A stretch of 64,000 nucleotides of DNA from Mycobacterium sp. UM_CSW. Lineage in GTDB: Bacteria > Actinomycetota > Actinomycetes > Mycobacteriales > Mycobacteriaceae. Position 1 is the first letter of the stretch; each line of letters starts with the position of its first letter. The stretch spans positions 1 through 64,000 of the forward strand of contig NZ_AUWQ01000005.1 in assembly GCF_000455205.1 (NCBI RefSeq). The letters run 5' to 3'. Shown here in pieces: positions 41,798 to 51,079 of this stretch. A program made the position numbers and the translations under genes. The notes under the pieces were generated by a model. That model was not told the DNA's origin and searched no databases. It saw only the letters and a program-made list of their open reading frames with translations.

Positions 41798-42919
41798 TCA
41801 TCGCCGGGCCCACTCCTCAGCGAGCAGCCGATAGGACCGAACCCGGTCCTGGTGATCGTGAGTGATCGTCGTGATGATCAGCTCGTCTGCCTCGGTCGCA
41901 TCGCGTAATCGCTCGAGCTGATCGGCGACCTGCACCGCGGAGCCGACGAACTGGGTCTCGACGCGGTCCGCGACTAGTTCACGGTCGGCCGCGGTCCAGG
42001 TGTGCCGGCGCGCTTCGTCGGGGGTGGGAAACGGGATCGCGCCCTCGCCGGTGCGAATGCTGCGCACCCAGGGCCCGTAACCCGCGGCGAGGTTGCGTGC
42101 GGTGGCCTCGTCGTCGGCGACGACGACGTCGGCCGACACCGAGACGTACGGCCGGTCGAGCTCGGGCGAGGGCCTGAAATCAGCCCGATAGGCATCGGTG
42201 GCCTCCAGGACCGCCGCCGGCGCTACGTGGTAGTTGGCGGCGAACCGCAGGCCCCGGTCGCCGGCGACCGCCGCGCTCTCCCCGCCGCTGCTGCCGAGGA
42301 TCCAGATCTGCAGGTCGGCGCCTTCCCCCGGCACGACATGCGCCTCTTCGCCCTCGGCGGATCGATAGGCACCGGCGATCAGGGCGAGAATGTCGTCCAC
42401 CTGCTCGGTGTAATTCTGCGGTTCGGCACCCGGCTGCGACAGCAAAGCATTGTGCAACGCGAGGCGCGGCGAGCTCAGTAGCGGCGTCGGATCGAATCTG
42501 GCAGGGATGCGCAATCCATTCGATGCGTGCCCATTGACCACCGGCCGCGGCGCCGGGGCGACCCGTGCCGGCACCCGCGGCTTGCCACCGGAACGCCCCA
42601 GGCCCAAATCGAATCGGCCCGGATGCGCCGCATCCAGCAAGCCGAATTCCTCCACTGCGGACAAGGCGGTGCGATGCCCCATCTGGACCGCGCCCGAACC
42701 GAGCCGGATCGTCGACGTGTGCGCGGCGGTCAGGGCGAGCAGCACCGCGGGAGAGGTGCCCGCGACGCCGGGGTTGAGGTGGTGTTCGGCGAACCAGTAG
42801 CGCGCGTAGCCCATGCCTTCGGCGTGCCGCGCGAGGTCGATGCTGTTGCGCAGGGCCTGCGCGGCGGTCGAGCCTGACGAGATCGGAACGAGGTCGAGGA
42901 CCGTTAGTGGGGTAGTCAT
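41798..42919 (-). CDS. Luciferase-like (LLM) flavin monooxygenase, MsnO8 type
   Basis: A 373-residue LLM protein: LTVLDLVPISSGSTAAQALRNSIDLARHAEGMGYARYWFAEHHLNP, SGAVQMGHRTALSAVEEFGLLDAAHPGRFDLGLGRSGG and LQIWILGSSGGESAAVAGDRGLRFAANYHV. The EHH motif and the absence of a signal peptide are typical of the MsnO8/bacterial luciferase-like branch using FMN. It is 5 bp downstream of the NtaA-type gene and ends an operon-like series of three flavin monooxygenases. Confidence 0.88.
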   Translation of the reverse strand: MTTPLTVLDLVPISSGSTAAQALRNSIDLARHAEGMGYARYWFAEHHLNPGVAGTSPAVLLALTAAHTSTIRLGSGAVQMGHRTALSAVEEFGLLDAAHPGRFDLGLGRSGGKPRVPARVAPAPRPVVNGHASNGLRIPARFDPTPLLSSPRLALHNALLSQPGAEPQNYTEQVDDILALIAGAYRSAEGEEAHVVPGEGADLQIWILGSSGGESAAVAGDRGLRFAANYHVAPAAVLEATDAYRADFRPSPELDRPYVSVSADVVVADDEATARNLAAGYGPWVRSIRTGEGAIPFPTPDEARRHTWTAADRELVADRVETQFVGSAVQVADQLERLRDATEADELIITTITHDHQDRVRSYRLLAEEWARR

Positions 42920-42924
42920 GAGCC

Positions 42925-44319
42925 CTACGAAGCCACCCCCCTGGAGGCGTCCGGGTCGGCCGATCGCCCGGGCACCGGCAGCGGCGGCAAGCCGAGGTGC
43001 TCGCGCAGGGTGGTGCCCGCGTAGTCGGCGCGGAACACGCCGCGTTCCTGCAGCAGCGGCACGACCTGATCGACGAAGGGATCGAGCCCCCCGGGCGTGA
43101 TATGCGGGACCAGGATGAACCCGTCGCTGGCGTCGGCCTGCACGAAGTCGTTGATGGTAGCGGCGACGGTCTGCGGTGACCCGATGAAGGACTGGCGCCC
43201 GGTCACCTCGACGATCAATTCGCGACTGGTCAGCTTTTCCGCCTCGGCTTTAGCCCGCCAGTCATTGGCGATCGCGATCGGGTCCCGAAACATGCGGACG
43301 CTGGCCCTCCCGCGCGAAACGGTGTTTTCCCCCACGATGGGGTCGATGGCGGGCAACGGGCCGTCCGGATCGTGGTCCGACAGGTCTCGGTTCCAGAGCT
43401 GTTCGAGGAATTTGATCGCCGTCTGAGGGGAAACCTGCGCCAGCCGCACCTCGTGGGCGATGTCGGCGGCCTCGGCGTCGGTGTCACCGATGACGAACGT
43501 TGCGGCGGGCAGGATGAGCAACTCGTCGCGACGTCGCCCGTATCGGGCGAGGCGTCCCTTGACGTCGGCGTAGAACGCTTGCCCGGCTCCTAGCGTGCTG
43601 TGTCGGGAGAAGATCGCGTCGGCGGCCGAAGCGGCGAACTCGCGACCCTCGTCGGAATCGCCGGCCTGGAAGATCACCGGCCGGCCTTGCGGGCTTCTCG
43701 GGACGTTGAATCGACCGTGGATGTCGAAATGTGCGTCTCGGTGGGCGAATGCGCCCGCGTGTGGGTCGGACAGAAAGACGCCGGTTTTCTTGTCCGCCAC
43801 GATTTCGTCGCCGCGCCACGAGTCGAAGAGCTCCAGCGTCGTCTGCAGGAACGTCTTTGCCCGCTCGTAGCGCTGATCCTCGGCCAGGAATCCGCCCCGG
43901 CGGAAGTTCTCGCCGGTAAACGCATCCCAGGAGGTGACGACATTCCACGCGGCGCGCCCGCCGGAGAGATGGTCCAGCGAGGCGAACTGCCGGGCCACTT
44001 CGTAGGGCTCGTTGAAGGTGGAGTTGATCGTGCCGGTCAGTCCAAGGCGGTCGGTCACCGCCGCGAGCGCGGCCAACACGGTGAAGGTGTCGGGACGGCC
44101 CACCACGTCCAGGTCGTAGATCTGTCCGTTCTGTTCGCGCAACCGCAGGCCTTCGGCCAGGAACAGGAAATCGAACTTGCCTCGCTCGGCCGCCTGAGCA
44201 AACCGCGCGAACGAGCTGAATTCGATGTGGCTTCCCGCCGCCGGGTCACTCCACACCGTCGTGTTGTTGACGCCGGGAAAGTGGGCCGCCAAGTGAATCT
44301 GTTTTGCCGGAGCGCTCAT
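42925..44319 (-). CDS. NtaA/DszA/DmoA-family FMN-dependent monooxygenase
   Basis: A 464-residue LLM oxygenase of the NtaA/SnaA/DszA group, recognised from MSAPAKQIHLAAHFPGVNNTTVWSDPAAGSHIEFSSFARFAQAAERGKFDFLFLAEGLRLRE, GRAAWNVVTSWDAFTGENFRRGG, RPVIFQAGDSDEGREFAASAADAIFS and ITPGGLDPFVDQVVPLLQERG. The group oxidises amines and sulfones or dimethyl sulfide with FMNH2 from a reductase. It starts 27 bp after the end of another LLM gene, and the SsuD gene lies upstream, pointing to organosulfur scavenging. Confidence 0.9.
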   Translation of the reverse strand: MSAPAKQIHLAAHFPGVNNTTVWSDPAAGSHIEFSSFARFAQAAERGKFDFLFLAEGLRLREQNGQIYDLDVVGRPDTFTVLAALAAVTDRLGLTGTINSTFNEPYEVARQFASLDHLSGGRAAWNVVTSWDAFTGENFRRGGFLAEDQRYERAKTFLQTTLELFDSWRGDEIVADKKTGVFLSDPHAGAFAHRDAHFDIHGRFNVPRSPQGRPVIFQAGDSDEGREFAASAADAIFSRHSTLGAGQAFYADVKGRLARYGRRRDELLILPAATFVIGDTDAEAADIAHEVRLAQVSPQTAIKFLEQLWNRDLSDHDPDGPLPAIDPIVGENTVSRGRASVRMFRDPIAIANDWRAKAEAEKLTSRELIVEVTGRQSFIGSPQTVAATINDFVQADASDGFILVPHITPGGLDPFVDQVVPLLQERGVFRADYAGTTLREHLGLPPLPVPGRSADPDASRGVAS

Positions 44320-44346
44320 CGGGAGATCCTCAATATCGGGCTTGTT

Positions 44347-45552
44347 TCAGGCGACCGCGTAGCGGTTGGTGGGACGGCGCAATCCGAGCAGTCCGCGAAG
44401 CGTGTCCGCCTCGTAGGCGGCACGGAACAGCCGGCGACGGCGCAATTCGGGCACCAGGCCCTGGGTGATCTGCACGAGGTCGTGGGGCAAAGCGGCCGGC
44501 CGTAACCGGAATCCCGACAGCCCTGCGGCATGCCACTCCTGCAGCACGTCGGCCAGCTGTTTCGGGGTCCCGACGAAAACGTGTGCGTCGCTGCGGTATT
44601 CGGCTCCGGTCAGTTCATCAAGTCGGCGTCGCCTGGCCTGAGCGGCCTGCGGGGTGCGATCGAGGAACACCACCACGTCACCGAATATGTGCAGCGCGTC
44701 GCCGCTCGGGCCCGCGGCGCTTCGCAACGCCCTGATCTCGCCGACGATATCGCTCGCCTGCGCGGCGTCGCGCGGTGTGACGAACCCGACGTCCGCGCTG
44801 CCCGCGATCAACTGGTACGACACACGGTTGTGTCCCAGTGCGGCGACGATCGGCTGCCCCTGCGGCGGGCGCGGGGTGATCGACGGTCCCTTGACGGAGA
44901 ACCACCGGCCTTCGAAGTCGATGTAGTGCAGCTTCTGACGGTCGATGAACCGTCCGGTCGCGACGTCACGGATCTCGGCGTCGTCCTCCCAGCTGTCCCA
45001 CAGGCGACGCAGCACCTCGACGTAATCCGCGGCCTCGGCGAAATGCTCGCGGATCTGCTCCTGAACGGCGGGATCATCGATCACGTCGAGGGACAGGCGA
45101 GGCAGCGTGCGGCGCCCGAAGTGCGCCGCCGCGTCGTTGCGAGCGGAGATCTGGACCCGGACCCCAGCCCGGCCGGTGCTCACGTAGTCGAGCGTGGCGA
45201 TCGACTTCGACACATGGAATGGTTCGGTGTGAGTGATCGTCGCCGTCGGCACGAACCCAATGCCTTTGCTGCGCGGGGCGATTCGGGCGGCGACGAGGAC
45301 CGCGTCCAAGCGACCGCTGACGCGGTCGACGCGATTGTCAGGCTCGAAGGGATCGTCCGACTGGACGGTCATCGCGTCCTCGATAGTGACGAAGTCCAGC
45401 GATCCGCTCTCGGCTTCGGCGACCAGGTCGGCCCAGTAGGCGGGGTCAAACAGTTCGTGCGGTCGCGCTTCGGCCTCCCGCCATGCGGCCGGATGCCAGC
45501 CGGCACCATCCAACGCCACCGCCAGGTGCACGAGGCTCGACGAATCGGGCAT
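44347..45552 (-). CDS. LLM-class flavin-dependent monooxygenase
   Basis: A 401-residue luciferase-like protein: LVHLAVALDGAGWHPAAWREAEARPHELFDPAYWADLVAEAESGSLDFVTIEDAMT, IATLDYVSTGRAGVRVQISARNDAAAHFGRR and QPIVAALGHNRVSYQLIAGSADVGFVTPRD. It resembles the NtaA/DszA group and its neighbour at 42925. Start ATG 45552 follows AGGAAGG. An in-frame GTG 33 nt upstream is an alternative. A 450-bp leader region without a recognised gene separates it from ssuD. Confidence 0.85.
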   Translation of the reverse strand: MPDSSSLVHLAVALDGAGWHPAAWREAEARPHELFDPAYWADLVAEAESGSLDFVTIEDAMTVQSDDPFEPDNRVDRVSGRLDAVLVAARIAPRSKGIGFVPTATITHTEPFHVSKSIATLDYVSTGRAGVRVQISARNDAAAHFGRRTLPRLSLDVIDDPAVQEQIREHFAEAADYVEVLRRLWDSWEDDAEIRDVATGRFIDRQKLHYIDFEGRWFSVKGPSITPRPPQGQPIVAALGHNRVSYQLIAGSADVGFVTPRDAAQASDIVGEIRALRSAAGPSGDALHIFGDVVVFLDRTPQAAQARRRRLDELTGAEYRSDAHVFVGTPKQLADVLQEWHAAGLSGFRLRPAALPHDLVQITQGLVPELRRRRLFRAAYEADTLRGLLGLRRPTNRYAVA

Positions 45553-46003
45553 CACCAGACCAGCCTTCCTAACGAATACAACCACTGTGCCGCGGTGCGC
45601 CCGGAGACGCGGACCGCGACGGCGGTTTTGGCCGGGCCCAGCCACCGAGGGGAATAACTACTCGATGATCAGGTTGGCGTCGCACGGCGGGCGGCGCCGT
45701 CACCCCCGTTGAGCAGGAAAACATGCCGGCGTCGGGGTGGCCGGTTTGCCGGCCGGGGGTTCACCTCTCGCGCACCGCTCGCCCGCCGTGACTTCGCTTG
45801 TTGCGCTTGTGATCCCATCAGTTTGCTTTCCGCGCCCATCGGCGGTTCGGACGCCCAGCGGCAGCGGCCGGAAGCGCGCTGACGGCCCCAGCGCGGCGCG
45901 TGCTTAGGCGGCAAATACGCGCTCTCGCGCTGCATGGCCGGGGCGCTGGCGCTCTTGGAATCACACGGATTACAACCCCGTCACGACGCCCAGCAGGGAT
46001 CCG
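45553..46003. other. Long 451-bp gap between ssuD and the LLM gene, with possible small ORF
   Basis: No known gene or riboswitch was recognised. A minus-strand frame at 45669-45935 (88 codons, ATG start) encodes a basic peptide (MQRESAYLPPKHAPRWG...) with good codon use only in its first half and no clear ribosome site. A perfect hairpin GGCCGG-TTTG-CCGGCC is at 45739-45754. The gap could be an untranslated leader, a small RNA or a small gene. Confidence 0.35.
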
Positions 46004-47083
46004 CTACTTCGGCAGCAGGGGCAGCACGCCCTCGGCGAACCAGTACGCCTCTTCGAGGTGTGGGTAGCCCGACAGGATGAACTCCTCGAAGCCCAGCGAA
46101 TGGTATTCCAGGATTAGGTCCGCGACCTCCCGGTGGCTGCCGACCAGCGCCGTGCCGGCGCCGCCGCGGACCAGACCGACTCCGGCCCACAGATTCGGGT
46201 AGACCTCGAGCTTGTCCACCTGGCCGCCGTGCAGGGCCGTCATCCGTCGCTGTCCCTCGGATTCCGATTTGGCATGCAGCGATGTGGCTTTGGCGATCTC
46301 CTCGTCGGTCAGATCGGCAAGCATCTCGTTCGCGACGGCCCAGGCCGCCGCCGAGGTGTCGCGGCTGATGGTGTGCAATCGAATGCCGAACCGAACCTTG
46401 CGGCCAACCGCGGCGGCCTGCTCGCGCATGCGCTCGATCTTGGCGGCGGCGTCGTCCGGGGGCTCGCCCCAGGTGAGGTACACGTCGGCATACTCGGCAG
46501 CGATCGGCAGCGCCGCCGCCGACGATCCACCAAAGTAAATCTCCGGCAAGGGATTCGGCGGCGCCGACACCCTGGCGTCGGCGACTCTGTAGTACTTGCC
46601 GGTGAAATCTACCGACTCCTGCGTCCACACTGAGGTGACGATCTGTAGGAACTCGGCGGTGCGAGCGTAGCGCTCGTCGTGGCCGAGCCAGTCGCCGAAA
46701 CGGCGTTGTTCGGCATCGTCGCCGCCGCTGACGACGTTGAGCAGCACCCGTCCACCGGAAAATCGTTGCAGCGTAGCGGTCTGCTGCGCGGCCAGGGTGG
46801 GAGGCACCAGCCCGGGGCGGAATGCGACCAGAAACTTGAGCTTCTCGGTCTCGGCCAGCAACGCTGCCGAGGTCAGCCACGCGTCTTCGCACCAAGTCCC
46901 GGTCGGTGTCAGCACTCCCTCAAAACCCAGCCGGTCCGCGGCGCGAGCCACTTCCGCCAGATAGCGGCGGCTCGGTGGGCGATATCCGTTCGGAATGGCG
47001 CGGTTCGACGATGCGTGTGATCCGCCGACAATCGAACGGCTGTCACCGGTGGTGGGCAAGAACCAGAAGAATCGAGGAGTCAT
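46004..47083 (-). CDS. ssuD: FMNH2-dependent alkanesulfonate monooxygenase
   Basis: A 359-residue SsuD-type enzyme: FFWFLPTTGDSR at the N-terminus, YLAEVARAADRLGFEGVLTPTGTWCEDAW (with the conserved Cys), RPGLVPPTLAAQQTATLQRFSGGRVLLNVVSGGDDAEQRRFGDWLGHDERY and EIYFGGSSAAALPIAAEYADVYLTWGEPP. It releases sulfite and aldehyde from alkanesulfonates using FMNH2 and oxygen. The transporter genes ssuB, ssuA and ssuC lie 2-5 kb away on the same strand. The FMN reductase gene was not seen. Confidence 0.9.
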   Translation of the reverse strand: MTPRFFWFLPTTGDSRSIVGGSHASSNRAIPNGYRPPSRRYLAEVARAADRLGFEGVLTPTGTWCEDAWLTSAALLAETEKLKFLVAFRPGLVPPTLAAQQTATLQRFSGGRVLLNVVSGGDDAEQRRFGDWLGHDERYARTAEFLQIVTSVWTQESVDFTGKYYRVADARVSAPPNPLPEIYFGGSSAAALPIAAEYADVYLTWGEPPDDAAAKIERMREQAAAVGRKVRFGIRLHTISRDTSAAAWAVANEMLADLTDEEIAKATSLHAKSESEGQRRMTALHGGQVDKLEVYPNLWAGVGLVRGGAGTALVGSHREVADLILEYHSLGFEEFILSGYPHLEEAYWFAEGVLPLLPK

Positions 47084-47200
47084 CTGCCGTCGACGCTAGG
47101 TTCCTGCCGAGCGGAGGGCAAGCTGGGTTGTGGCCCCACCCAACGGGTGCCCGAGGGAGGTGCGGGCACTGCCCCCGACGGCACGAGACATGATGGCGGC

Positions 47201-48418
47201 ATGAGCACCGACATTCGCGTCCTCGAGGGCGAGGACGACCTCGTCGCTGCGGCCAACGTGTTCCGCGCCGCCATGGTCGGGTTCCCGCCGCTGACGAACC
47301 TGGCGCCCGGCCAGATCACCGAGCTGGTGGAACCCGGCCGCACGATCGGCGCTTTCGTGTCGGGGCAACTCGTCGGCACCGCCGACGCGGTGACGAGCGG
47401 ACTTACGCTTCCCGGCGGCGCGATCGTGGGCCATGCCGCCGTGACCCATATCGGGGTGCTGCCGTCGTTCACCCGAAAAGGCATCGCCACCGACCTGATA
47501 CATCATCAGCTGCGCGACATCGCCGCGCGGGGCGAAGCGGTCGCGACGCTGCGCGCCTCGGAGGCGACCATCTACGAGCGGTACGGCTATGGCGTGGCGA
47601 GTTCGTCGCAGACGGTCGAGGTTCAGACCGCACGGGCCGCGCTGCGCCCAGGGGTGCCAGCCGGCGGTCCGGTGCGGCTGGTGGAGGTGGGCGAATCCTG
47701 GGACCTCCTGCCCCGGATCTACGCCGAGAATCGTCCGTCCCGCCCGGGAACCATCGACCGCCCGGCGGTTTGGTGGCGCAGCCTGCGGATGCGCGCCGAA
47801 TCCTCGCCTGGCGCTTCGTATGTCGCGGTGCACGGCGAACCGGGATCGGAGTCCGGATTCGCTCGCTACCGCCCCGTCGACACCGATGCCTGGTTCGTCA
47901 GCGACCAGCGCACCATCGCGGTCGAGGACTTCTTCGCGCCCACGATGCATGCCTACGTCGGGTTGCTGCGTTTCCTGCTCGGGCTCGATCTCATCGATCG
48001 CGTCGTGTTCTGGATGCTGCCGGCCGATGCTCCGCTGCCCTGGCTGCTCGTAGATCGGCGAGCCGCGCGGGTTACCGCGGTGCACGACGAGACGTGGCTG
48101 CGCGTCGTCGACGCGCGAAAGGCGTTGGCGGCGCGCGGATATGTCGGGGATGGAGAGGTCACCATGGCGGTAGACGACCCCCTGTTGCCGGAGAATTCGG
48201 CCAGCTTCACCATCACCGCCGCGGGCGCGAAGCCGACGGACCGACCGGCCCAGTTGCACACCGGGGTCGAAGCACTCGGCGCCGCGCTGCTCGGTGGCGC
48301 GACGTGGCGCGCCCTGGCCACCGCCGGACTGGCCCGCGCCGATGACCCGCAAGCGCTCGCCGTCGCCGATCGGCTGTTCGCGGTGCCCGACGCCCCGCAC
48401 GCAGGGTTTTACTTCTAG
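47201..48418 (+). CDS. eis: Eis-type N-acetyltransferase
   Basis: A 405-residue Eis homologue: GNAT N-terminal domain (AAVTHIGVLPSFTRKGIATDLIHHQLRDIAARGEAVATLRASEATIYERYGYGVAS), a second degenerate GNAT region, and a C-terminal SCP-like domain ending in GFYF. The terminal Phe carboxylate and the Tyr of RYGYG are the acid-base residues in M. tuberculosis Eis. The enzyme acetylates amines, including aminoglycosides, at several positions. ATG 47201 gives the family N-terminus. The FAD oxidase gene follows at 3 bp. Confidence 0.9.
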   Translation: MSTDIRVLEGEDDLVAAANVFRAAMVGFPPLTNLAPGQITELVEPGRTIGAFVSGQLVGTADAVTSGLTLPGGAIVGHAAVTHIGVLPSFTRKGIATDLIHHQLRDIAARGEAVATLRASEATIYERYGYGVASSSQTVEVQTARAALRPGVPAGGPVRLVEVGESWDLLPRIYAENRPSRPGTIDRPAVWWRSLRMRAESSPGASYVAVHGEPGSESGFARYRPVDTDAWFVSDQRTIAVEDFFAPTMHAYVGLLRFLLGLDLIDRVVFWMLPADAPLPWLLVDRRAARVTAVHDETWLRVVDARKALAARGYVGDGEVTMAVDDPLLPENSASFTITAAGAKPTDRPAQLHTGVEALGAALLGGATWRALATAGLARADDPQALAVADRLFAVPDAPHAGFYF

Positions 48419-48420
48419 CG

Positions 48421-49368
48421 ATGATCGTCATCGTCGGCGCGGGCATCTGTGGACTGGCGGCCGCCTACGAGCTGTCCCGGCGCGGGGAACAGCCGGTCGT
48501 GTTCGAGCGCGGTGCGCCGTTCGCGGAACAATCCGCGGGACTGGCGCGCATCTTCCGCATCGCGCATCGGCGCCCCGTGCTATGCAGGCTCGCCATGCGG
48601 GCCTGCGACGGCTGGCAGCGCTGGGAGACCGAGTTCGGCGCCGGACGCCTGCTCGGCACGGAGGGCTTCATCGCCGCCGACGCCGGCCCGGACATTGCGG
48701 CCGCAATGGACGATGCCGGCGCCGCTTACTTTCGACTTGACCGATCCGAAATCACGGCGCGGATACCGTTTTTGGCCGCGCCGTGGGAAACCGGAGTGTT
48801 CGATCCGCAGGGCGGGAGCCTGCGCATCCGCCGCGCGCGCGACGCCCTGGCGCGCCGCGCCGCCATCGAGCGCGGCCAGGTCGTGTCGGTCGACGACGAC
48901 GGCGCGACGACGCTCGCGGACGGCACCGTCGTGCACGCGGACCGCGTGCTCATCTGCGCGGGTGTCGAGACGCCGGCCCTGTTCGGTCCGCTGGGCATCG
49001 AATTCGCCCCGCACACGCGCTTCACCTACGAGGGCGCCGAAGCGGTTGGCGCCGCATGCCTTTCCGCGCCCGAGGGATACGGGTTGCCGCTGGGCAGCAC
49101 GGGGCGCTGGGCGTTCGGGCAGGAGGTGCCCGACGCCGCGACCGTGCGCGCGCTGTTTCCGTCCCTGTCACCGGTGGGCCGGGTGGACTGCGTCACGGCT
49201 CGCGCCGAGTGGCTGGACTCGGGTGGCGATGGCTGGACGGTGGCCCGGCGGGGTCGCGTCGTCGCCTTCGTCGGCAGCAACCTGATGAAGTTCGGGCCGC
49301 TGCTCGGCGAATTGCTGGCCCACGCCGTGTTGAACGACGAGCCGCCGAGCGAGCTCCTCCTGGGCTAA
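48421..49368 (+). CDS. FAD-dependent amine/amino-acid oxidase (DAO family)
   Basis: A 315-residue DAO-family flavoprotein: dinucleotide motif IVGAGICGLAAAYELSRRG (G6, G8, G11), a substrate domain, RVLICAGVETPALF and the C-terminal WTVARRGRVVAFVGSNLMKFGPLLGELLA. It resembles sarcosine or N-methyltryptophan oxidases but is about 60 residues shorter than usual. It starts directly after the eis stop, so both are translated from one message. Eis-like acetylation next to an amine oxidase suggests polyamine or amine turnover, by inference. Confidence 0.83.
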   Translation: MIVIVGAGICGLAAAYELSRRGEQPVVFERGAPFAEQSAGLARIFRIAHRRPVLCRLAMRACDGWQRWETEFGAGRLLGTEGFIAADAGPDIAAAMDDAGAAYFRLDRSEITARIPFLAAPWETGVFDPQGGSLRIRRARDALARRAAIERGQVVSVDDDGATTLADGTVVHADRVLICAGVETPALFGPLGIEFAPHTRFTYEGAEAVGAACLSAPEGYGLPLGSTGRWAFGQEVPDAATVRALFPSLSPVGRVDCVTARAEWLDSGGDGWTVARRGRVVAFVGSNLMKFGPLLGELLAHAVLNDEPPSELLLG

Positions 49369-50111
49369 GTGCGCCGCCTCACCATTCGGCGCTCGAGCGT
49401 GCCCAGCGCGGCGTCACTGAGTTTGCCCAACCCGGCGAGCAGGACGATCGCCAGCAGCATCACATCCGTGCGCCCGGTGTTCTGGCTGTCGATGAGCAGG
49501 AAGCCGAGCCCCTTCGACGAAGCGATCAGCTCCGCCGCCACCAGAAACAGCCACGCATTCGCCAGGCCCAATCGCAGACCGTTGACCAGCCCGGGCGCGG
49601 CCGCCGGCAGCATGACGGTCGCCAACAACGCGGCACCGTGCCGACCGTAGGCGCGGCCCACCTCCAGAAGCTGCGGGTCGACGTGCGTCAGTGCCGACGC
49701 CGTCGTCGTGTAGATGGGAAAGAACGCACCGATGGCGACGAGCAACACCTTCGGCGTCTCGTCGATCCCAAACCACAAGAGCAGCAACGGCACCCAGGCC
49801 AACGAGGGCACCGTGCGAAGCGCCGCCACCGTCGGCGCCAGCAGGCTGCGCGCGGCACCCGACAGACCGATCAGGGAACCGAGCGCGAGCGCGGCCGCCG
49901 CGCCCGCCAGGTAGCCGAGCACCACCCGTAACAGGCTGGCTTGCAGGTGGGTCCACAGTTCACCGTGGCGGAGCAGCCCGCCGAGGGCGGCCACCACATC
50001 GCCGGGGGGCGGCAACTGACTGGCCGAGAAAAGTCCCGCGGCAGTGACCAGTTGCCATGTCGCCAGCAGCAGCAGCGGAACGACGAGTCCCGCCACCGGT
50101 GCGGCGCGCAA
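49365..50111 (-). CDS. ssuC: Sulfonate ABC transporter permease
   Basis: A 248-residue BPD-type permease with six hydrophobic segments (AGLVVPLLLLATWQLVTAAG, VVLGYLAGAAAALALGSLIG, KVLLVAIGAFFPIYTTTASAL) and the EAA loop (EVGRAYGRHGAALLATVMLPAAAPGLVNGLRLGLANAWLFLVAAEL). TTG 50111, 2 bp after the SsuA stop, is the best start. The open frame continues upstream through ssuA, but that part is not membrane-like. Its stop overlaps the FAD oxidase stop on the other strand. Confidence 0.85.
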   Translation of the reverse strand: MRAAPVAGLVVPLLLLATWQLVTAAGLFSASQLPPPGDVVAALGGLLRHGELWTHLQASLLRVVLGYLAGAAAALALGSLIGLSGAARSLLAPTVAALRTVPSLAWVPLLLLWFGIDETPKVLLVAIGAFFPIYTTTASALTHVDPQLLEVGRAYGRHGAALLATVMLPAAAPGLVNGLRLGLANAWLFLVAAELIASSKGLGFLLIDSQNTGRTDVMLLAIVLLAGLGKLSDAALGTLERRMVRRRT

Positions 50112-50113
50112 CC

Positions 50114-51079
50114 TCAGGATGCGTGTTGGGCGTACTTCGGGTCGATGATCGTGTTCAAGGCGCCGCGCCCGGCTTCGTCGGATTTGATGTCCGAGTCCGC
50201 CACGGCGATCGGCAAGATGTTGGTCAGGACCGCGCGCTGGGGATCGCCCGGCGCGGGCTGGATGTCCAATGCCGTTCGCTGCAACTCCTCCTGGGCCACG
50301 CTCTGTGTCACCTTCGCCTGCGAGGCCAGCAACGCCGCCAACTCCTCGGGATGTGCTTTCGCCCATTTCCGGGCCTCCTCATAGCTATTGACCACGGATT
50401 GGACGAGATCCGGATGCGCGGTGATGAAGTCCTCGCGGGCGTTCAACACGCCGTAGGAATTGAAATCCGGGTTGCGGTAAAGCAACCGCGAGCCTTGTTG
50501 CTGGACGGTCTGGGCCATGAACGGGTCCAGTCCTGACCAGGCATCCACGTCGCCGCGCTCCAGGGCGGTCTTACCGTCGGCATGCTGCAGGTTGATGATC
50601 TCCACGTCGGCAGGCGAAAGCCCGGCCGTCGCAAGCGATTGCAACAGGAAGAAGTACGGATCGGTCCCCTTGGTAACCGCGATCTTCTTGCCCTTCAGGT
50701 CGGCCACCGAGTTGATCGGGGAGTTCTTCGGGACAACCAGGGCCGTCCATTCCGGCTTGCTGTACACGTCGATGATCTTGATCGGTGTGCCGTTGGCCCG
50801 CGCGACCAATGCGGCCGAACCTGCGGTCGACCCGAAGTCCAGCGCTTGCGAACGGAGCCCCTCGTTGGCCTTGTTGCTGCCGGCCGAAAGAACCCAGGTG
50901 ACGTTGTAACCCCGGCCCTCGAGCAGGTGCTGGTCCCGCACCACCAGACTCAAAGGGTTGTAATAGGCGTAATCGAGTCGGATGTCCTTCGAAGCCGTCG
51001 GACCCGCTTTCGAACCGCAGGCGGACACGGCCGCGGCCACCGCGAAAACCGAAATTGCCGCCAGATAACGGGCTTTCAT
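50114..51079 (-). CDS. ssuA: Sulfonate ABC transporter substrate-binding lipoprotein
   Basis: A 321-residue SsuA/TauA-type binding protein with a lipoprotein signal (AVAAAVSACGSK, lipidated C21) and a type II periplasmic fold: DYAYYNPLSLVVRDQHLLEGRGYNVTWVLSAGSNKANEGLRSQALDFGSTAGSAALVARANGTPI, GKKIAVTKGTDPYFFLLQSLATAGLSPADVEIINLQHADGKTAL and DAWSGLDPFMA. It captures an organic sulfonate and delivers it to SsuBC. ATGA-type overlap with ssuB fixes the order. Confidence 0.9.
   Translation of the reverse strand: MKARYLAAISVFAVAAAVSACGSKAGPTASKDIRLDYAYYNPLSLVVRDQHLLEGRGYNVTWVLSAGSNKANEGLRSQALDFGSTAGSAALVARANGTPIKIIDVYSKPEWTALVVPKNSPINSVADLKGKKIAVTKGTDPYFFLLQSLATAGLSPADVEIINLQHADGKTALERGDVDAWSGLDPFMAQTVQQQGSRLLYRNPDFNSYGVLNAREDFITAHPDLVQSVVNSYEEARKWAKAHPEELAALLASQAKVTQSVAQEELQRTALDIQPAPGDPQRAVLTNILPIAVADSDIKSDEAGRGALNTIIDPKYAQHAS

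Noticed and set aside
45661-45960. SAM-IV or cobalamin riboswitch in the ssuD/LLM gap
   Set aside because: The GGCCGGCAAACCGGCC-like stretch resembles part of a SAM riboswitch core, but the other conserved elements and pairing pattern were not found.
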